34,106 bases of DNA from CAIWXH01 sp964555675 (GTDB lineage: Bacteria > Chloroflexota > Chloroflexia > Chloroflexales > Chloroflexaceae). Both the position numbers and the translations under genes were made by a program. The stretch covers positions 1-34,106 of the forward strand of contig CAZKTU010000047.1 of NCBI GenBank assembly GCA_964555675.1, given 5' to 3'. Shown here in pieces: positions 31,209 through 34,106 of this stretch (the first letter of the stretch is position 1; each line of letters begins with the position of its first letter). The notes beneath the pieces are model-generated. The model was not told where the DNA came from. It worked only from the letters and a program-made list of their open reading frames with translations, and made no database searches.

Positions 31209-31876
31209 CTAGATCTCTTGCTCGTGGGTCTCGGTCTTATAAATGACAAAGCCGCGCCCCTGGTAGTTGGCGAGGGCGTGGGGGCCGTCGAGGGTGCAGG
31301 TGTGGANNNNNNNNNNNNNNNNNNNNNNNNNNNNNNNNNNNNNNNNNNNNNNNNNNNNNNNNNNNNNNNNNNNNNNNNNNNNNNNNNNNNNNNNNNNNNN
31401 NNNNNNCCGCGCCCCTGGTAGTTGGCGAGGGCGTGGGGGCCGTCGAGGGTGCAGGTGTGGACCCAGACCCGCTCGGCGCCGTCGGCGAAGGCGCGGCCGA
31501 TGCCCGCCGAGAGCAGGTGCTTGCCCAGCCCACGGCCGTGAAAGGGCTCGAAGAGCCCGAAGTAGGCCACCTCGGTGCCCGGCTCGTCCGCAGCGCTGTT
31601 GAGCTCGACATAACCCGCTGGCGTGCCGCGTACATAGAGCACCAGTAGGCTGACGCTTGGCCGGGCCAGGTACTCGTACAGCTGCTCGTCGCTCCAGCCG
31701 AGCCTGGCGGTCCAGCTATAGGCGCGCCCCACGGTGCCGTACAGGAAGCGGTAGAAGTCGGGCAGCGGCTCCTCGGCCTCGACGATGCGCAGCGTCGGGT
31801 CGTCGAGCTGCACTGGCCTGTGGCCGGCGGGGCCGAGGATCTCGAGGTAGGTCGTGGTGACGGTCACAGTGGGCAT
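31209..31876 (-). CDS. GNAT acetyltransferase, split by a false gap
   Basis: The enzyme transfers an acetyl group from acetyl-CoA to an amine; the substrate is unknown. The GNAT core has GYVELNS, the VAYFGLF beta strand and the pyrophosphate loop FHGRGLGKHLL (about 112-122). The C-terminal DGPHALANYQGRGFVIYKTE carries the usual Tyr near the end. The 100-N stretch (31307-31406) interrupts the frame as printed. The 55 bases before and after it are identical, and removing one copy plus the N run gives an uninterrupted 170-aa protein ending EQEI at the stop 31209-31211. AAGGAG lies 9 nt before the ATG. The gene is therefore probably intact in the organism. Confidence 0.85.
31307..31406. other. 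Scaffold gap of exactly 100 N
   Basis: The run of 100 N is a placeholder of unknown length. The flanks 31252-31306 and 31407-31461 are an identical 55-base sequence, so the two contigs overlap and the real gap is most likely zero or negative. Confidence 0.9.
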
Positions 31877-31914
31877 GGGGGCTGCTCCTTCATAAGCTGC
31901 TCACGGCGTCGCCC

Positions 31915-31958
31915 ACTATAGCAGACGGCCGACGACACGCGGGCTGTCGTCGGCCGTC
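31915..31958 (-). terminator. 14-bp stem hairpin before acetyltransferase gene
   Basis: A perfect stem GACGGCCGACGACA/TGTCGTCGGCCGTC (31924-31937 and 31945-31958) lies between the DUF3307-like stop and the acetyltransferase start. A TATAGT hexamer (31915-31920, minus strand) follows and may be the -10 of the acetyltransferase. There is no U tract, so the hairpin could be a Rho-independent-like terminator or a processing stem. Confidence 0.55.
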
Positions 31959-31979
31959 GGCGGTCTGAGCCTGGCGCCC

Positions 31980-32657
31980 CTACCCAACCAGGGTCAGCAC
32001 GGCGCCCGTGCCCGCGGCCACGAGCGTCACGGCAAGCAGGCCGCCCGGGGCGTCGAGGGGGTGGGCCGAGGCGGGCCTGCGGGCTGCCAGGGCCAGGCCC
32101 AGGAGGGTCAGGGGCAGGGCTGTGGGTCCGGCCACAAGGGCCAGGGTCAGGACGGCCAGGGCGGCCACCAGGCTGCGAACCCGCGCTCGGGCGGCCTGGG
32201 CGGCGTGCTGGAAGCTCGGGTCGAGCAGGACGATCAGGGCAATCGGCGCCGCCAGGGCGGCCACGATATAGGCGCTCAGGTAGATCGCGGGCCAGGCCAG
32301 GGCCGAGGCGGCGGGAGACCAGATCTGGGCCGCCGGCAGGCTCAGGCTGAGGGCCGCGGCGATCGTCGCCAGATGGATGCCCTGGTCCATCAGGAAGGGC
32401 ACGAAGGGCGGGCGGAAGAGCCGGTCGGCGTGGCGCACCTTCCAGCGGTCGGTCGCCAGGTGTACCGCGCTGATGCCCAGCATGGCGGGCCAGAGCGCGA
32501 GGGCCTGGGGCTCGAGGATGGCGATGCCGACCATACAGAGGAGGACGACCGAGACGTGCATGAACAGGCCGTCCCACTGACGTTTGCGGCGCACCAGCCA
32601 CAGGGGCTGCAGGGCGAAGTCGGCGACCAGGTGGGCGAGCATGAAGAGGTAGAACAT
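31980..32657 (-). CDS. DUF3307-like polytopic membrane protein
   Basis: The 225-aa inner-membrane protein has about six hydrophobic helices. The N-terminus FYLFMLAHLVADFALQPLWLVRRKRQ carries the conserved H..ADF.LQ pattern of DUF3307, and a second His segment occurs at LATDRWK / MDQGIHL. DUF3307 has no established reaction. The ATG at 32657 has GGAGG 5 nt upstream; the in-frame ATG at 32678 lacks one. The gene lies 126 bp downstream of the CRP-type regulator on the same strand, after a heptamer repeat, and may share its transcript. Confidence 0.8.
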   Translation of the reverse strand: MFYLFMLAHLVADFALQPLWLVRRKRQWDGLFMHVSVVLLCMVGIAILEPQALALWPAMLGISAVHLATDRWKVRHADRLFRPPFVPFLMDQGIHLATIAAALSLSLPAAQIWSPAASALAWPAIYLSAYIVAALAAPIALIVLLDPSFQHAAQAARARVRSLVAALAVLTLALVAGPTALPLTLLGLALAARRPASAHPLDAPGGLLAVTLVAAGTGAVLTLVG

Positions 32658-32775
32658 AACGCCTCCGGCGCATGCCAATGATGAACACTAAAAGCTAAGG
32701 GCGAATGGTGGAGGGCCAGGGGCCGGCTGAAGGCAGTTGGGCGAGGATGGCACAGCTCGCGCGAGCGCTGTGCGG

Positions 32776-32799
32776 ATCATCCTTCATCCCTCATCCTTC
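32776..32799. repeat. Second (TTCATCC)n heptamer array
   Basis: ATCATCC, TTCATCC, CTCATCC and a partial unit are identical in order to the 3' part of the array at 150-180. It again provides the stop codon of a minus-strand gene and the C-terminal KDEG. Confidence 0.8.
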
Positions 32800-33473
32800 A
32801 GCCTTTCCAGCTGCGGCAGATTGAGGACACTGACGCGGGCGCGCTCGATCTGGATCAGGCCCTGCTCGCGCAGGCCGCTGAGCACGCGGTTGACCGTCTC
32901 GCGGGTGGTGCCGGCCAGACTGGCCAGGTCGTCCTGGGTCAGGTAGAGGTCGATGTGGGTCGCGCCGTCGGCCTGGCCGACGCCATGCTGGTCGGCGAGG
33001 TCGAGCAGGGTGCGCACCACCCGCTGCGGGGCCGAGTGGCTGGCCAGGTGCTCGATATAGGTGTTGGTGTTGCGCAGGCGCGCCGACAGCTCCTCGAGCA
33101 CCAGGTAGGCGATCTCGGGCAGGCTGCGCACAGCCTGGCGGAAGGCGTGGCGGTGCAGGGTCAGGGTCATGGTCGGGCGCATGGCCATGGCGCTGGCCGA
33201 GCGGGGCTGCCCGTCGAGCAGGGCCAGCTCGCCGAAGAAGTCGCCGTCGCGAAAGATCTTGACCGACAGCTCCTGGCCAAGCTGGCTGATCGTATAGATG
33301 CGCACCTGGCCGCGGACGATCAGGTAGAGCACGTCGCCGTCGCTCCCCTGGTGGAAGATGGTCTCGCCGCGCCCAAACGAGCGGCTGCCGAGACTGGCCC
33401 CCAGCAGGCGTAGCTGGTCGTCGGTGAGGCGTGAGAAGATCGGCACGTTGCGCAGCAGCTCCGGGTTTTCCAT
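32784..33473 (-). CDS. CRP/FNR-family transcriptional regulator
   Basis: The 229-aa homodimeric regulator has an N-terminal cyclic-nucleotide-binding domain. Its phosphate-binding cassette FFGELALLDGQPRSASA keeps E82, R91 and S92, as in E. coli CRP, so cAMP or a related nucleotide may be the ligand. A long dimerisation helix (about 110-140) precedes the HTH, whose recognition helix TTRETVNRVLSGL (R191, E192, R196) has the CRP pattern RETVxR. It has no Cys, so no Fe-S cluster of FNR type. The ATG at 33473 has AAGGAGG 5 nt upstream. An open frame to 33572 would add 33 unlikely residues. A GTGA-N6-TCAC palindrome downstream of its -10 suggests autorepression. The last codons lie in a heptamer repeat. 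Confidence 0.93.
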   Translation of the reverse strand: MENPELLRNVPIFSRLTDDQLRLLGASLGSRSFGRGETIFHQGSDGDVLYLIVRGQVRIYTISQLGQELSVKIFRDGDFFGELALLDGQPRSASAMAMRPTMTLTLHRHAFRQAVRSLPEIAYLVLEELSARLRNTNTYIEHLASHSAPQRVVRTLLDLADQHGVGQADGATHIDLYLTQDDLASLAGTTRETVNRVLSGLREQGLIQIERARVSVLNLPQLERLKDEG

Positions 33474-33558
33474 GACGGCCTCCTTGGGCCGAGTTGGCCT
33501 ACAGACGTGACGGCGAGGCTGCGGAGGGGGCGGCCGTCCCGCCTCCGCCGGGGTGGTG

Positions 33559-33572
33559 GTGAGTTTGCTCAC
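33559..33572. promoter_or_regulatory. CRP-type operator GTGA-N6-TCAC
   Basis: A perfect GTGA-GTTTGC-TCAC palindrome with the exact CRP core spacing lies 86 bp upstream of the regulator start and just downstream of its predicted -10. Known CRP recognition (RETVxR contacts GTGA) matches this protein. Confidence 0.6.
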
Positions 33573-33594
33573 GCGCCCCTCAGCTGATAAATGA

Positions 33595-33600
33595 ATTATA
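33595..33600 (-). promoter_or_regulatory. -10 of the CRP-type regulator gene
   Basis: A perfect TATAAT on the minus strand in GGCTATAATTC, with a poor -35. A start is expected near 33588, about 115 nt before the coding start. Confidence 0.6.
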
Positions 33601-33665
33601 GCCCGCCCTGTACCAGGCGACTATGATCGTTATCACGCTGCGTCATATCAGTATGCCGCCGACGC

Positions 33666-33692
33666 AAAAAGGGCGCAGCCTGGCTGCGCCCT
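33666..33692 (-). terminator. Intrinsic terminator of the two-TM microprotein gene
   Basis: The stem AGGGCGCAG/CTGCGCCCT (33670-33678 and 33684-33692, 5-nt loop) is followed on the minus strand by five T (33666-33670). It lies 29 bases after the stop at 33721. Confidence 0.85.
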
Positions 33693-33720
33693 CTCGGGGT
33701 TGGCTCGCCGCGCGGCCTTG

Positions 33721-33906
33721 CTAGGGCCGGCGGGCGAAGATCTTTGCGATCAGGTAGTCGAGGGCCAGGAAGAGCAGCAGGCCCGCAATCAGCAGGCCCC
33801 ACCAGGGCATGGGCACCCAGATGACGATCTGTAGACGCGACCAGATCAGCCAGAGGACGAGCCCCAGGGCGACGACGGCGATCAGCGTGCGACCGGTGCG
33901 GGACAT
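33721..33906 (-). CDS. Two-TM membrane microprotein, 61 aa
   Basis: The protein has two transmembrane helices (about 7-24 and 33-52) joined by a short IWVPMPWW turn, and basic ends (SRTGR at the N-terminus, KIFARRP at the C-terminus) consistent with both ends in the cytoplasm. The ATG at 33906 has AAGGAG 7 nt upstream, and an intrinsic terminator follows the stop. I do not recognise a family with a known role. It resembles LapA-like or DUF1049-type small membrane proteins in size and hydropathy only. Confidence 0.8.
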   Translation of the reverse strand: MSRTGRTLIAVVALGLVLWLIWSRLQIVIWVPMPWWGLLIAGLLLFLALDYLIAKIFARRP

Positions 33907-33977
33907 GGGTGTGCTCCTTCGCTAGGGTCTTCTGCTGATTGATACGCGCGCTGGGCCCTGCGGGTTGCGCCCGCCCG

Positions 33978-34106
33978 CTATTTGCGTTGGGCCTTTGGCG
34001 GGACCTTGGCCTGCGCCTTGGTCTGCGCCTTGGCCGGGGCCTTCACCGGGGCCGGCGGGGGCGCTGGCGGCGCGGGCGGCGGGGCGATGCGCTCGGCGTA
34101 GTAGCT
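33978..34106 (-). CDS. 3' end of a gene, Pro/Ala/Lys-rich tail (partial)
   Basis: The last 42 codons run in from beyond the right edge and end with TAG at 33978-33980. After SYYAERIA comes a Pro/Ala stretch (PPPAPPAPPPAPV), then a basic K-A-x repeat (KAPAKAQTKAQAK) to the end (QRK). Such tails occur as disordered linkers or DNA- or membrane-interacting ends. The rest of the gene is outside the window, so no function is assigned. Confidence 0.6.
   Translation of the reverse strand, partial: SYYAERIAPPPAPPAPPPAPVKAPAKAQTKAQAKVPPKAQRK

Noticed and set aside
31193..31876. 227-residue acetyltransferase reading through the N run
   Set aside because: The C-terminal part after the N run is a frame-shifted reading of the duplicated 55 bases; collapsing the duplicate gives the normal GNAT end.

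Overview
This is a GC-rich window with compact operons. The organism is most likely a Chloroflexota of class Chloroflexia, a relative of the filamentous anoxygenic phototrophs. The main clue is a 1,816-residue fused propionyl-CoA synthase, the hallmark enzyme of the 3-hydroxypropionate bi-cycle of Chloroflexus. A single-chain glycyl-tRNA synthetase behind a T-box leader, large membrane/TPR envelope proteins and lipoproteins with beta-propeller repeats fit that setting. Taxonomy is an inference. The only run of N is exactly 100 bases, flanked by a 55-base exact duplication, which marks a draft scaffold with a false gap.

Layout. 1-3753 (minus): a small helix-plus-coiled-coil protein, glyS with a T-box leader, a XerC/D-type tyrosine recombinase, and a 69-residue zinc-ribbon protein too short to stand out. 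3871-8717 (plus): a lipid kinase, a 929-residue polytopic membrane protein and a TolB-like lipoprotein. 8880-11344 (minus): an orphan Sak4/RecA-like ATPase with its own strong promoter, then an operon of two related small membrane proteins and 5-formyl-THF cyclo-ligase. 11538-13017: a MarR regulator, a coiled-coil protein with a C-terminal J-like HPD motif, and a structured intergenic region that may encode a small RNA. 13018-22885 (plus): recN, an O-antigen-ligase-like protein with TPRs, a WecA/MraY-type transferase, folK next to a pteridine-reductase-like SDR, and two glycosyltransferases. 23008-25385 (plus): a membrane HAMP-STAS (RsbR-like) protein translationally coupled to a sugar-type periplasmic binding lipoprotein with no transporter genes. 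25447-30897 (minus): propionyl-CoA synthase. 31209-34106 (minus): a GNAT acetyltransferase interrupted only by the false gap, a DUF3307-like membrane protein, a CRP-type regulator, a two-TM microprotein, and the 3' end of a gene running off the window.

How the parts work together. The 13-23 kb block mixes cell-envelope glycan assembly (lipid-linked sugar initiation, polymer ligation, glycosyl transfer) with DNA repair and folate synthesis. FolK plus an SDR that keeps the Asp/Tyr/Lys triad of PTR1/FolM suggests a local pterin module. The CRP-type regulator carries the same RETVxR recognition-helix pattern as E. coli CRP, and a GTGA-N6-TCAC palindrome lies just downstream of its own -10. A weaker version lies in front of propionyl-CoA synthase.

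The most interesting candidates are: the binding-protein/HAMP-STAS pair as a possible transport-free sugar-sensing system feeding a stressosome-type output; heptanucleotide repeats placed at gene 3' ends, which give two unrelated proteins the same C-terminal KDEG; a possible C-rich small RNA upstream of recN; and a LexA-like palindrome inside the promoter of the RecA-like ATPase gene. No rRNA, tRNA, CRISPR array or complete insertion sequence was recognised.
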